A stretch of 64,000 bases of DNA. It comes from Devosia sp. FKR38 (GTDB taxonomy: Bacteria; Pseudomonadota; Alphaproteobacteria; Rhizobiales; Devosiaceae). The stretch covers positions 943,836 through 1,007,835 of the forward strand of contig NZ_STGC01000002.1 in assembly GCF_005222805.1 (NCBI RefSeq), given 5' to 3'. Both the position numbers and the translations under genes were made by a program. The notes beneath the pieces are model-generated. The model was not told the DNA's origin. It saw only the letters and a program-made list of their open reading frames with translations, and did no database searches. Shown here piece by piece: positions 44,541 through 53,735 of the stretch. The number at the start of each line of letters is the position of its first letter. Within the stretch, counting starts at the first letter, position 1.

Positions 44541-45015
44541 GGACCAGCACCCAATGCGTGCCATAGGTGGAGCTGCCGCTGAAGGTGGCGGCAATGCCGG
44601 CGCGGGTGGCGTCGGTGGTGAGGCCCGCCGCATCAGCCGGATTGTTGCGCCAGCCCGAGAAGGTCTCGGCGAAGGTGGCATAGCCGGCACTCAGCTTCAT
44701 GCCGGCCAGTTCCTGCGGCGTCTTGGGCGGGGTGCCGGTGCTGGCATATTGATTGGCCAGCGCCTGGGCCGTGCCATCCAGGCCCGCATCATGGGTCAGA
44801 GGCGCCAGGCCGCGCGTGGCGCGGAAGGCGTTGATCATGCCAATGGCCTGGTCGGCGTCGAGCCGGGCGCCGGGCTGGTCCATACGGGCCGAGAGGGCCG
44901 GCGCCAGTGCGCCGCCGGTGCTGGGGCCGCCCATCGAGCAGGCGGCGAGCGTGAGGCCGGCAACAAGGGCTGCGATGGGCAGAATGGCCGGCTGGAAGAG
45001 GCGCGAAACGGTCAT
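44530..45015 (-). CDS. CAP/SCP-domain lipoprotein
   Basis: A 161-residue protein with a signal peptide and lipobox LAACSMGG, then a CAP (cysteine-rich secretory/PR-1) domain with MINAFRATRGLAPLTHDAGL, AQALANQYA, GYATFAETFSGW and YGTHWVLVLD at its end. The family function in bacteria is not clear. Co-directional with and overlapping the TusA gene. Confidence 0.85.
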   Translation of the reverse strand: MTVSRLFQPAILPIAALVAGLTLAACSMGGPSTGGALAPALSARMDQPGARLDADQAIGMINAFRATRGLAPLTHDAGLDGTAQALANQYASTGTPPKTPQELAGMKLSAGYATFAETFSGWRNNPADAAGLTTDATRAGIAATFSGSSTYGTHWVLVLDR

Positions 45016-45223
45016 GGAGCAATCCTGATGCGAAGGGGAGCCTGCCGGTTAGTGGCGCAGCAAGGCCAAATCATGGTGGCGCATGCTAATTGCTCCGGGC
45101 TGCAGATGCCTTAACGCCAGAACGAATTGTCCTTGCCTTGCCCGGCGGGCTCGCACTACAACTGCGCCAGTTATTTTGTATCCCGATTTAATTCGGTCCC
45201 CGCCCCAGCGAGCCCCCGTCGTC

Positions 45224-46435
45224 ATGAAGACCGCCGACCCCGAACTGATGCGGGCGATCAACCGCTTTCTTGTGCTCGACACCATCCGTCGCCGCGGCGC
45301 CATCGCCCGGGTGGAGATCGGCGAGCGCACGGACCTGTCGGCGACCACGGTGTCGGCCATCACCGCCTCGCTGCTCGATGATGGCTTGATCACCATCCAG
45401 CATGAGGGCGACATCCGCAGCCAGACGCTGCGCGGGCGTCCCCGCGTCATGCTGGCGCTCAATCCCGAGGCGGCGTGGGTGGTGGGCGCCAAGCTGGCCG
45501 CCAACCGTATTGTCTTTGTCGCCACCAATTTCCAGGGCGACGTGCTGGCCAGCCTGACGCTGCCCGTGCGGGTGGACCGGCTGCCCACCGAGGTCATTGT
45601 CGATCTGGTGGAAGATGGCGTGCGCCGCTGCGTGCGCGACGCCGGGCTGGGGCTCAACCAGATCAATACCATCGCCCTGTCGCTGCCCGGCATCATCGAG
45701 CATGGCACCGGCAAGGTGCTGTCGAGCGGCGTGCTGCGCGACGCCGATGTGTCGCTGCATGCCGCCGTCGCCAGCCGGCTGGGGATTGCGACAATCGTCG
45801 AGAGCGATGCCAATGCCATCACCATGGCCGAGCACTGGTTCGGCCAGGCGCGCGATCTCGATGATTTCGTGCTGGTCGCCATCGAAGAGACGCTGGGCCT
45901 GGGCGTGATGCACGGCGGTCAGCTGTTCCGCGGGGCGCGCGGGCTCAGTCTGACGCTGGGCGACATGATCATGGGCGCCGGCGGCGACAATGCCATCAAG
46001 CTGGCGGACCTGGCCAGTGAGCGCGCCATCGTCAATGGCAGCCACAGTGATCCGGGCCTGGCCGAAGCTATGCAGCTCGGTCAGGGCATGGTGCAGGTGC
46101 GCCACCGTATCGAGGCGGGCGATGACACGCTGCGCAGTGCTGCGGCACGGGCGGGAGCTGCGCTGGGCATTGCCATGGCCAATCTGGTGGCGCTGTTCGC
46201 GCCCCATCGCGTCATTGTGGTGGGGTCGAGCCTGGCGCTGGGCGAGCATCTGCTGGCGCCGCTGCGTCAGGCTTTCGCCAATGCCATTCCGGCGCCATTG
46301 GCCCGGCTGGCCGAAATCGTCATCGACGAGGCCGATGACAACACCTGGGCGCGCGGCGCTGCGGCGGTGGCGCTGGGCGAACTCTATGGCTCGCCCTGGG
46401 GCACAACCGGTCCGGCGCGCCGGGCCGCCCAATAA
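45224..46435 (+). CDS. ROK-family transcriptional regulator lacking the zinc-cysteine motif
   Basis: A 403-residue protein: an N-terminal winged helix-turn-helix (RRRGAIARVEIGERTDLSAT, then VSAITASLLDDGLI) and a ROK sugar-sensing domain. In typical ROK repressors a CxCGxxGC zinc cluster follows the GH of the middle region; here that place reads RGLSLTLGDMIMGAGGDNAI and has no cysteines. It is probably a repressor responding to a sugar, but with an altered ligand site. ThuA follows on the same strand, 51 bases on. Confidence 0.85.
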   Translation: MKTADPELMRAINRFLVLDTIRRRGAIARVEIGERTDLSATTVSAITASLLDDGLITIQHEGDIRSQTLRGRPRVMLALNPEAAWVVGAKLAANRIVFVATNFQGDVLASLTLPVRVDRLPTEVIVDLVEDGVRRCVRDAGLGLNQINTIALSLPGIIEHGTGKVLSSGVLRDADVSLHAAVASRLGIATIVESDANAITMAEHWFGQARDLDDFVLVAIEETLGLGVMHGGQLFRGARGLSLTLGDMIMGAGGDNAIKLADLASERAIVNGSHSDPGLAEAMQLGQGMVQVRHRIEAGDDTLRSAAARAGAALGIAMANLVALFAPHRVIVVGSSLALGEHLLAPLRQAFANAIPAPLARLAEIVIDEADDNTWARGAAAVALGELYGSPWGTTGPARRAAQ

Positions 46436-46486
46436 TTCCAAACCGTCCGGCACGGCGCCGGTGTGCAATATTTGAGGAGAATTGCC

Positions 46487-47128
46487 ATGCGTGAAGCACT
46501 GATTGTCTGGGGCGGCTGGAGCGGCCACGAGCCGGAGCAATGCGCCCGCATCATCAAGGGCTGGCTGGAAGAAGACGGCTTCAAGGTCTATCTGGAAGAC
46601 ACCACCGAAGCCTTTGCCGATCCGGCGATCAAGGATCTCAGCCTGATCGTGCCGATCTTCACCATGAGCAAGATCGAGAAGGAAGAAGTCGCCAATCTGA
46701 CCGCAGCGGTCGAGGGTGGCGTCGGCCTGGGCGGCCACCATGGCGGCATGGGCGATGCCTTCCGCGATGCGGTGGACTATCAGTTCATGGTGGGCGGCCA
46801 GTGGGTGGCGCACCCGGGCAATATCATCGACTACCGCGTCGACATCACCCGGCCGGACGATCCGGTGATGGCGGGGCTCTCGAGCTTCCCCTACCATTCC
46901 GAGCAATACTACATGCATGTCGACCCCTCCAATGAGGTGCTGGCGACCACGACCTTCACCGGCGAGCACGCCAGCTGGATCGATGGCGTCACCATGCCGG
47001 TGGTGTGGAAGCGCAAGCATGGCAAGGGTCGAGTGTTCTATTCGGCGCTGGGCCATGTCTCGTCCGAATTCGCCGTGCCGGAGATGGCCGCCATCCTGCG
47101 CCGCGGGCTCAACTGGGCCGCACGCTGA
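46487..47128 (+). CDS. ThuA-like (class I glutamine-amidotransferase fold) protein
   Basis: A 213-residue protein starting MREALIVWGGWSGHEPEQCA, with GVGLGGHHGGMGDAF, PVVWKRKHGKGRVFY and GHVSSEF, which match the ThuA family of trehalose/maltose utilisation in rhizobia. The family fold is that of amidotransferases, but the role is poorly known. TGAGGAGA upstream. Follows the ROK gene and probably shares its operon; ends at a strong terminator. Confidence 0.9.
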   Translation: MREALIVWGGWSGHEPEQCARIIKGWLEEDGFKVYLEDTTEAFADPAIKDLSLIVPIFTMSKIEKEEVANLTAAVEGGVGLGGHHGGMGDAFRDAVDYQFMVGGQWVAHPGNIIDYRVDITRPDDPVMAGLSSFPYHSEQYYMHVDPSNEVLATTTFTGEHASWIDGVTMPVVWKRKHGKGRVFYSALGHVSSEFAVPEMAAILRRGLNWAAR

Positions 47129-47138
47129 TCCAGTCTTG

Positions 47139-47171
47139 CGGCGCGCCTTTGGGCGCGCCGTTTTTTCTTTT
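47139..47171 (+). terminator. Rho-independent terminator after thuA
   Basis: Nine-base stem CGGCGCGCC/GGCGCGCCG, loop TTTG, then TTTTTTCTTTT. Confidence 0.92.
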
Positions 47172-47183
47172 GGCCGCGCAAAC

Positions 47184-47197
47184 TTGACCTGCATCAA
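47184..47197 (+). promoter_or_regulatory. FNR/FixK-type box
   Basis: TTGACCTGCATCAA matches the TTGAY-N4-RTCAA dyad bound by FNR, FixK and DNR proteins. A TAGACT -10-like element at 47220-47225 puts the predicted start about 41.5 bases from the centre of the box, the class II activator distance. Confidence 0.7.
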
Positions 47198-47250
47198 GGT
47201 GCGCCGAAGCCCCCGGCCCTAGACTAGCTCTGCAACATGCGGAGGCAGTC

Positions 47251-48006
47251 ATGCAGATCAAGGACAAGGTAGCCGTGGTGACCGGGGCAGGGTCGGGCAT
47301 TGGCCTGGCCATCGCCCGGCTGTTCGTGGCCGAGGGGGCCAAGGTCATCGCCGTGGACTGGCACGCCCCGGCGATTGAGGCGGCAGTGCGCGACATCGGC
47401 GGCTCAATCGTGGGCATGACGGGCAATGTGGCCGAAGAGGCCGATTGCATCGCCATGATCGACCGCGCCATTGCCGAATTCGGGCGCATCGACATCCTGG
47501 TCAACAATGCCGGCGTGATGGATCTGTTCGCCTCGGTGGCCGAGGTCGACAATGCCACCTGGCGCCGCTGCATGGCGGTGAACCTGGATGGCCCGATGTA
47601 TGCCATGCGCCGGGCCGTGCCGCTGATGCTGGCCCAGGGCCGCGGCTCGATCGTCAATATTGCCTCGGTGGCGGCCATTGGCGGCGGCGCGGCGGGCGCA
47701 GCCTATACCGCGTCCAAGCATGGGCTGATTGGCCTGACCAAAAGCACGGCCTATCAATACGCCAAGGACGGCTTGCGCTGCAACGCCCTGGCCGTCGGCG
47801 GGGTCACCACCAACATCATGGACAGTGTCGACGCCAGCGCGCTCGACCAGGCGGCGCTGGCGCGGCTTGGCCCCTATCACGCCAGCAATCCGGGCATGCT
47901 CGAACCCATCGATATCGCCCAGGCCGTGCTCTTCCTCGCCTCCGATGCGGCGCGTCACCTTAATGGCGCCGTGCTTCCGGTCGATAAGGGCTGGAGCGCA
48001 GCCTGA
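47251..48006 (+). CDS. SDR-family oxidoreductase
   Basis: A 251-residue short-chain dehydrogenase: TGAGSGIGLAIA (NAD(P) binding), NNAG, catalytic serine in NIASVAA and YTASK. Substrate not inferable. GGAGG precedes the ATG. It is the first gene behind the FNR/FixK box and probably heads an operon with the host-attachment-like and cytochrome genes (67 bases to the next start). Confidence 0.9.
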   Translation: MQIKDKVAVVTGAGSGIGLAIARLFVAEGAKVIAVDWHAPAIEAAVRDIGGSIVGMTGNVAEEADCIAMIDRAIAEFGRIDILVNNAGVMDLFASVAEVDNATWRRCMAVNLDGPMYAMRRAVPLMLAQGRGSIVNIASVAAIGGGAAGAAYTASKHGLIGLTKSTAYQYAKDGLRCNALAVGGVTTNIMDSVDASALDQAALARLGPYHASNPGMLEPIDIAQAVLFLASDAARHLNGAVLPVDKGWSAA

Positions 48007-48073
48007 CTTTTTGCGGCGCGGGATCCATCCCGCGCCGGCTGCCGATTTTCCTCACCAAACTCGGAGACGACTG

Positions 48074-48472
48074 ATGATGCTACCCAAGGGCACGACCGTT
48101 GCTGTCGCCGACGGCGAGAAGCTGAACCTGTTCCGCAATGCCGGCGACGAAGCCGAGCTCAAGCTCGCCCCGCTCGAGCACGCCCATGTCGGCGATGCCC
48201 ATGCCAGTGGCTCGCGCCAGACCACTTCGGGCAATCCCGATCCCAGCCAGGCCAGCGAAGATGGCTTTTCGGCCGGCATCGTTGGTTTCCTCAACAAGGA
48301 AGCGCTCGAAGGTCGGATCGCCGGTCTGGTCATCATCGCAGCGCCGCGGGCGCTGGGCGAGATGCGCAAGCACTACCACAAGACCCTCTCCGCCAAGCTC
48401 CTGGGCGAGATCGCCAAGGATCTGACCGGGCATGCGGTGGGCGATGTGGAAGCGGCGATCCGGGGCGCATGA
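48074..48472 (+). CDS. Host-attachment-family protein
   Basis: A 132-residue protein with VAVADGEKLNLFRNAGDEAE at the start, SEDGFSAGIVGFLN, and VIIAAPRALGEMRKHY followed by EIAKDLTGHAVGDVEAAI. This is the Pfam host-attachment (archaeal release-factor-like) family, first seen in Agrobacterium; its function is not settled. The stop overlaps the next gene by four bases. Confidence 0.85.
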   Translation: MMLPKGTTVAVADGEKLNLFRNAGDEAELKLAPLEHAHVGDAHASGSRQTTSGNPDPSQASEDGFSAGIVGFLNKEALEGRIAGLVIIAAPRALGEMRKHYHKTLSAKLLGEIAKDLTGHAVGDVEAAIRGA

Positions 48473-48874
48473 GCGTGTCCCGACTGTTTGGCGTCCTGCT
48501 GGCGGGCAGTCTTGTCCCGCTGGCGGGCGCCAGCCTGGCGCTGGCCCAGGAGGCTGATCCGGTCGCTGTTGGTCGCGGCATGGTGGAGATGTACTGCGCC
48601 GATTGCCACGCCACCGGGCCCCACCGGCGACAGTCCGCTGGCCCAGGCGCCGCATTTCCGCGATCTCTATCTGCGCTATGACGTGCAGGATCTGAGCGAG
48701 GCGCTGGTGGAGGGCATTGTGACGGCCCATCCGGAAATGCCGCAGTTCGAGTTCGATCCCGACCAGGCGGCCGCCATCGTGGCCTATCTCGAAACGCTCG
48801 AACCGGTCCCGCCCGCGGGCAGCCGCATCCGCCGCGATCACATCGCGCCCAGCCCGCCGTCCGTGCTACGCTGA
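48469..48874 (+). pseudogene. c-type cytochrome, frameshifted
   Basis: Two frames together spell a small cytochrome c: a signal peptide and CADCH haem site in frame one (48469-48625), then, after one extra C in CCCC at 48619-48622, TGDSPLAQAPHFRDLY through MPQFEFDPDQAAAIVAYL in the other. The methionine MPQF would be the axial ligand. As read, translation stops after 70 residues. It could be a real mutation or a sequence error in the G/C run. The ATG overlaps the previous stop. Confidence 0.82.
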
Positions 48875-48962
48875 TCCCGGCCCGGCCATCTGCCCATTGC
48901 AGGCGGCCGCAGGCCTCAGCGCGATGCCGTCCAGGGGATTGGCGGGTAGTGTGTGAGCGGGG

Positions 48963-49039
48963 TGGTGATCTCGGCGGGATTCGAACCCACGACCCCAGGA
49001 TTAGGAATCCTGTGCTCTATCCAACTGAGCTACGAGACC
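48963..49039 (-). tRNA. tRNA-Arg, anticodon CCT
   Basis: Cloverleaf on the minus strand: acceptor GGTCTCG/CGAGATC, D arm GCTCAGTTGGATAGAGC, anticodon stem CAGGA/TCCTG with loop TTCCTAA (CCT), T arm with TTCGAAT and encoded CCA. Confidence 0.95.
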
Positions 49040-49096
49040 ACGGCTTTTCGATAGCAAATCGGGAGTCGCAGCGAAACCCCGTTTGCGGTCGCTGGA

Positions 49097-49555
49097 TCAA
49101 TGCTGATGCCGTGCCCCATGCGGATGCGCGTGGCCTGTGCCGTCCGGCGTCCAGTCCCTGGTGAGATCGGCGACCGAAATGCCCGCCAATTGCTGCTCGA
49201 AATGCTGGCGCGCCTGGGCCAGGGCGTCCAGCGTGGCGCGATTGGCGGCGCGGGCAAGCTGGCAGGTGGTGTCGTCATCGTCGCTGCCGATGGCAAACAG
49301 CGCCGGCGAGCCCAGCGCGGTATAGATATCGAGCAGCGAAATCCCGGCCAGCGGCCGCGCCAGGGTCCAGCCGCCGCCATGGCCCTTGCTGGCCGCGACA
49401 ATGCCGGCCTCGCGCAGCCCACCCATGGTGCGGCGCACCACCGAGGCATTGGTGCCCAGCATGGTGGCCAACATGTCCGAGGTGGCCGGGCCCGCCATCT
49501 GCTCGAGATGCAGCAGGGCGTGCAGCACACGGGGCAGGCGGCTGTCATGGCGCAT
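49097..49555 (-). CDS. Rrf2-family transcriptional regulator
   Basis: A 152-residue protein starting MRHDSRLPRVLHALLHLEQM, with a winged helix (VRRTMGGLREAGIVAASKGHG) and an Rrf2 C-terminal part. The three cysteines that hold an Fe-S cluster in IscR are absent (one cysteine only), so it senses something else. The last 15 residues are His-rich (GHAHPHGARHQH). Its target may be itself or the MFS gene to the right. Confidence 0.87.
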   Translation of the reverse strand: MRHDSRLPRVLHALLHLEQMAGPATSDMLATMLGTNASVVRRTMGGLREAGIVAASKGHGGGWTLARPLAGISLLDIYTALGSPALFAIGSDDDDTTCQLARAANRATLDALAQARQHFEQQLAGISVADLTRDWTPDGTGHAHPHGARHQH

Positions 49556-49765
49556 GGGCGGGGTCTCCAGGGTGCTGAGGGCGTCGGGTCATGGCGCATC
49601 TGGTGATATAGGAGCCGGCCGGACTGCGCCACCATGCGGCGCGGTCGCGGTCCCTGGTGCGCCCCAGGCCCTTGGGCCCATTCGCAAGAAAATCGCTGAC
49701 GATTGTCGATCTGGCTCGCGCTCATGCGTCGGCGCTATGATGGGATCATGGCGAGGGGCCAGACA

Positions 49766-50995
49766 ATGGAAAGACACTATGGTTGGGTGATCGTCGCCGC
49801 AGGCGCCGTGATCACCTGTGTGGCGGCAGGATCGATGTTCGCGCTGCCGGTCTATCTGCAACCGATTGCCGATGACACCGGCTGGACGCGGGCCGGGATT
49901 TCCGGCGCCATGACGCTGGGCTTTGTGGTGATGGGCATCGCCGGGTTCTTCTGGGGCACGCTCAGCGATCGCATTGGGGCCCGCCCGGTGCTGTTGATCG
50001 CCACGCTGCTGCTCGGCCTGGGCCTGCTGCTCTCCAGCCGCGCCAGCAGCCTTTTGATGTTCCAGCTGTCCTATGGCGGGTTGATCGGGGCGGCGGGCGG
50101 GGCCTTCTTTGCGCCGCTGATGGCCACCACCATCGGCTGGTTCGACAAGCACCGCAGTCTGGCCGTTTCGCTGGTCTCCATCGGCGGGGGCGTTGCGCCC
50201 ATGGTTGTCACGCCGCTGGCCAGCATCCTGATCGAGCAGATCGGCTGGCGCAGCGCCATGTTCTGGATTGCTTTGGGCGCCGCAGCGATCATCGCGCCGC
50301 TGGCGCTGCTGGTGCGTCCGGCGCCGGCTGCCGCTGTGGGAGGCGCCGCCGATCCCGCGGCCGCTGCTCTTCCAGCGGAGGGTTCGCCCCTGACCGATCG
50401 GCTCGGTGCCATCATGCGCACGCCGCAGTTCATCGTTCTGGCCGGCACGTTCTTTCTGTGTTGCGCCGCCCATTCCGGGCCGATCTTTCACACCGTCAGC
50501 TATGCCATGCTGTGTGGCGCGACGCCGCTGGCGGCGGCCAGCATCTATAGTGTGGAGGGCGTGGCGGGCCTGTTTGGCCGGCTGTTCTTTGGTCTCACGG
50601 CCGACCGTCTCGGGGTCAAGCGGGTGATCGTGGGAGGCCTGCTGCTGCAAGCGGCCGGCATCTTCACCTATATCTATGTCGGAGAACTGCGCGATTTCTA
50701 TCTGCTCGCGGCCGTGCTGGGCATGGCCTATGGCGGGGTCATGCCGCTCTATGGCGTGCTGGCGCGCGACTATTTCCCCGCCCATGTCATGGGCACGGTG
50801 CTGGGCGGCATCACCATGACCTCCTCGATCGGCATGGCCTTTGGCCCGGTGGGCGGCGGCTGGATCTTTGATAGCTTCGGGGATTACCACTGGCTCTACA
50901 TCAGTTCGGCTGCCATTGGCCTGGCCGCCGCCGCGCTGGCCCTGGCCTTTCCACAGCCGGCGCGGCCGTCCGAGCCCGTGCCGCAGCCGGCCTGA
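49766..50995 (+). CDS. MFS transporter (oxalate/formate-antiporter-like)
   Basis: A 409-residue, twelve-helix transporter. SMFALPVYLQPIADDTGWTR at the start and GTLSDRIGARPVLLIATLLL match the MFS group around OxlT and monocarboxylate transporters. The substrate is not clear. The ATG at 49766 has GAGGGG eight bases away; ATG at 49748 is possible. It ends with a strong hairpin shared with the glycosidase gene. Confidence 0.88.
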   Translation: MERHYGWVIVAAGAVITCVAAGSMFALPVYLQPIADDTGWTRAGISGAMTLGFVVMGIAGFFWGTLSDRIGARPVLLIATLLLGLGLLLSSRASSLLMFQLSYGGLIGAAGGAFFAPLMATTIGWFDKHRSLAVSLVSIGGGVAPMVVTPLASILIEQIGWRSAMFWIALGAAAIIAPLALLVRPAPAAAVGGAADPAAAALPAEGSPLTDRLGAIMRTPQFIVLAGTFFLCCAAHSGPIFHTVSYAMLCGATPLAAASIYSVEGVAGLFGRLFFGLTADRLGVKRVIVGGLLLQAAGIFTYIYVGELRDFYLLAAVLGMAYGGVMPLYGVLARDYFPAHVMGTVLGGITMTSSIGMAFGPVGGGWIFDSFGDYHWLYISSAAIGLAAAALALAFPQPARPSEPVPQPA

Positions 50996-51021
50996 GCGCC
51001 GCGTGGCATGCCCAATCAAGC

Positions 51022-51051
51022 AAAAGGCCGGCTCAATGAGCCGGCCTTTTT
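51022..51051. terminator. Bidirectional terminator between MFS and glycosidase genes
   Basis: Thirteen-base stem AAAAGGCCGGCTC/GAGCCGGCCTTTT with a three-base loop, then T. Confidence 0.88.
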
Positions 51052-51071
51052 CGGCCCGCGATGCGCTTGCG

Positions 51072-53528
51072 CTAGACCGGCAACATCAGCGCAGTCTTGC
51101 GCGACACCGTGCCCGTCAGGGGCAGGTCGGCGGACGAGAGCCCCATGCGCAGGGTGAAGCTGCCGGCTTCGACCAGCCAGTGCTGTGCCTGCGGCCGGTA
51201 GAAGGCGAAGGCGCGGGCGTCGAGCGCGATTGTCACGCGCTGGCTCTCGCCGGCCTTGAGCAAGACCTTGTCAAAGCCCTTGAGCTCCTTGGGCGGGCGC
51301 GGGTCGGACGCGGCATCGTCGCTGACATAGAGCTGGACCACGGCGGCGCCGTCGCGGCTGCCGGTATTGCGCAGCGTCGCTGAGACCGTTACCGCGCCAT
51401 CGGCCTCAAAGGCGCTGTCGTCGATGGCCAGGTCGCTCAAGGCAAAGCTGGTGTAGCTCAGGCCAAAGCCGAAGGGGAACAGCGGCGTCATGCCGTGGTG
51501 GTCATAGTGGCGATAGCCGACGAAAATGCCTTCCTCGTAGCGCACCTTGCCCTCGACGCCGGGATAGACCTCGCGGTCCTGGCTATGGGCCGGGTTGTCG
51601 GCCCAGCGCACCGGGAAGGTCTGGGGCAGGCGGCCGGAGGGTTCGACGGCGCCGGTCAGCACATCGGCAATGGCATTGCCCGCCTCCTGGCCGGGATACC
51701 AGGACTGCACCAGGGCATTGACGGCCCCCAGCCAGTTCATTTCCACCGGCCCGCCGGTCTGCAGCACCACCACGGTATTGGGATTGGCCTGGGCGATGGC
51801 GGCAACCAGTTCGTTCTGGCGGCCCGGCAGCTCGATCGAGGCCAGGTCGCTGCCCTCGGTGTCCCATTCGCCGTTGCGGCCGACGCAGACAATGGCGACA
51901 TCGGCATTGCGGGCGATGCGCACGGCCTCGACCATGGCAGCGTCGCCCAGCGGCACGCCAATGCCGGCGCCAAAGGCGGCAAGGCCCAGGGTGGCAAAGT
52001 CCTTGGTGGCAAACTCGATCACCACGGAATAGCTGCGACCGGCTTCGAGGGTGATGGTGCCCACCACCTCGTCGCAGCCTTCCTCAAAGAAAGTGCGGCC
52101 CTTGGTCCAGTTGCTCCAGGCGTCGGCCACCAGCTGGCCATCGACAAAGACCTTGGCAAAGCCGGCGGCATAGATGCCGACGCGATGGGGGCCGCTCACC
52201 TCGGCGGTGAAGCTGCCGCTCAGGCGCGCGGAGAACTGCAGCGGATCGACCTTGCCGTCGGCCACGGCGCCGATCCAGAAGGCCTGGGCTTCATCCTGGG
52301 TGCTGACATGCACCGGGGTGCCGGCGAGGCTGGTGTTGTCGAAATACTCTACCTTGAGCTGTGTGCGCAGTGTGGGCTCGAAACGATGGTTGGTGCAGCC
52401 GGGCGCATAGCTCAGGCGATCCTCGCCCAGCGCCGCCACCAGGCCCTGCCAGGGCGAAATGCGGTAATGGGCATTGAGCTGGGCGCTGCCGCCGCCCATG
52501 ATCTGCGCGGTCTTGGCATTGGGACCGATCACGGCAATGGTGGCGTCCGGGCGCAGCGGCAGGGCGCCCTTGTTCTTGAGCAGCACGCTGGCTTCGGCGC
52601 CGGCGCGGCGGATCAGGGCGCGGTGCTCTGGGCGGTCATCGGCACGCTCGGCAAAGGGGCGGTGATCATCGAGCGAGCCGACGCGCTCCATCAGGCGCAG
52701 CATGGCCATGACGCGGGTGTTGAGCGTCGCCTCGCTCACCGTGCCGGCCTTGACGGCGTCGATCAGCTTCTGGCCACGGTCGCGCGGCGGCCCGGGCATT
52801 TCCAGATCAAGACCCGCGTTGACGGTTTCGGCAGTGGAGTGGCTGCCGAACCAGTCCGACATGACGATGCCGTCATAGCCCCATTCGTCGCGCAGCACGG
52901 TTGTGAGCAGCCACTCGTTCTCGGAGGTGAAGGTGCCGTTCAGCCGATTGTAGGAGCTCATCACGCCCCAGGTGCCGGCCGATTTCACCGCCCATTCGAA
53001 GGGCAGCAGATAGATTTCGCGCAGGGCGCGCTCGTCGATCTCGCTCGAGATGGTGGTGCGCTCGATCTCGGATTCATTGCCGACGAAATGCTTGATGGTG
53101 GCGCCGATGCCCTGGCTCTGCAGGCCCGTGATATAGGCGGTGGCCAGCTGAGCGGTGAGGATGGGATCTTCCGAATAGCATTCGAAATTGCGGCCATTGG
53201 TCACCGAGCGGTGGATATTGACCGTGGGCGCCAGCAGCATATGGGCGTTCTTGGATTTGACCTCGTCGGCCAGGGCGACGCCGATCTCATGTACCAGAGC
53301 GGTGTTCCAGGTGGCGCCCAGGGCGATGCCGACCGGGAAGCTGGCCGATTTGACGCCACCGATCAGCGAGCCGCCGCCGCGTGCGCCATTGGGGCCGTCG
53401 GTGACGCGCAGCTTGCCGATGCCCAGCCGTTCCACCGCCGGCACCGACCAGAAGTCTTCGCCCGACAGGATGGAGACTTTTTCCTCAAGGGTCATGTCTG
53501 CGGCAAGCTGGGCAATACGGTCGCTCAT
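51072..53528 (-). CDS. Glycoside hydrolase family 3 beta-glucosidase with PA14 insert
   Basis: An 818-residue enzyme. The GH3 catalytic domain (residues about 20-300) holds KHFVGNESE and the nucleophile aspartate in GIVMSDWFGSH near residue 225. A PA14 domain (about 385-520) and a C-terminal fibronectin-like domain follow. It removes beta-linked glucose from oligosaccharides; no signal peptide is visible, so it is cytoplasmic. The start MSDRIAQLAADMTLE is clear. It lies near the ROK regulator only by kilobases, so linkage is not shown. Confidence 0.93.
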   Translation of the reverse strand: MSDRIAQLAADMTLEEKVSILSGEDFWSVPAVERLGIGKLRVTDGPNGARGGGSLIGGVKSASFPVGIALGATWNTALVHEIGVALADEVKSKNAHMLLAPTVNIHRSVTNGRNFECYSEDPILTAQLATAYITGLQSQGIGATIKHFVGNESEIERTTISSEIDERALREIYLLPFEWAVKSAGTWGVMSSYNRLNGTFTSENEWLLTTVLRDEWGYDGIVMSDWFGSHSTAETVNAGLDLEMPGPPRDRGQKLIDAVKAGTVSEATLNTRVMAMLRLMERVGSLDDHRPFAERADDRPEHRALIRRAGAEASVLLKNKGALPLRPDATIAVIGPNAKTAQIMGGGSAQLNAHYRISPWQGLVAALGEDRLSYAPGCTNHRFEPTLRTQLKVEYFDNTSLAGTPVHVSTQDEAQAFWIGAVADGKVDPLQFSARLSGSFTAEVSGPHRVGIYAAGFAKVFVDGQLVADAWSNWTKGRTFFEEGCDEVVGTITLEAGRSYSVVIEFATKDFATLGLAAFGAGIGVPLGDAAMVEAVRIARNADVAIVCVGRNGEWDTEGSDLASIELPGRQNELVAAIAQANPNTVVVLQTGGPVEMNWLGAVNALVQSWYPGQEAGNAIADVLTGAVEPSGRLPQTFPVRWADNPAHSQDREVYPGVEGKVRYEEGIFVGYRHYDHHGMTPLFPFGFGLSYTSFALSDLAIDDSAFEADGAVTVSATLRNTGSRDGAAVVQLYVSDDAASDPRPPKELKGFDKVLLKAGESQRVTIALDARAFAFYRPQAQHWLVEAGSFTLRMGLSSADLPLTGTVSRKTALMLPV

Positions 53529-53674
53529 GGTGTCTCCTCGGTCGGCTTATTGTGGTTGCCGACACACAGACAGCATGGGCCGGAGGCCTGTCAATTCCCC
53601 GGCGCGCGCCTGGGGCATTTTGCGCGGCAGGGGATTTTTCCGGGCGCCATCAAGACAGTGTGACAGGAGCGGGC

Positions 53675-53710
53675 TAGGCACAGAAGGTAACTACGGCTAT
53701 ATTTGTGCCT
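53675..53710 (+). promoter_or_regulatory. HxlR gene promoter with inverted repeat
   Basis: TAGGCA, 17 bases, TATATT. The -35/-10 pair is bracketed by the inverted repeat AGGCACA (53676-53682) and TGTGCCT (53704-53710), a possible self-regulation site. Confidence 0.5.
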
Positions 53711-53735
53711 GAGATTAGCGTTCAAAGGCCGTGCC

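Noticed and set aside
45188..47197. 669-codon frame opposite ROK and thuA
   Set aside because: Spans two well-supported genes and their gap in antisense; no coherent protein.
51495..53663. 722-codon frame opposite the GH3 gene
   Set aside because: Antisense shadow of a clear glycosidase; no start context or motif.
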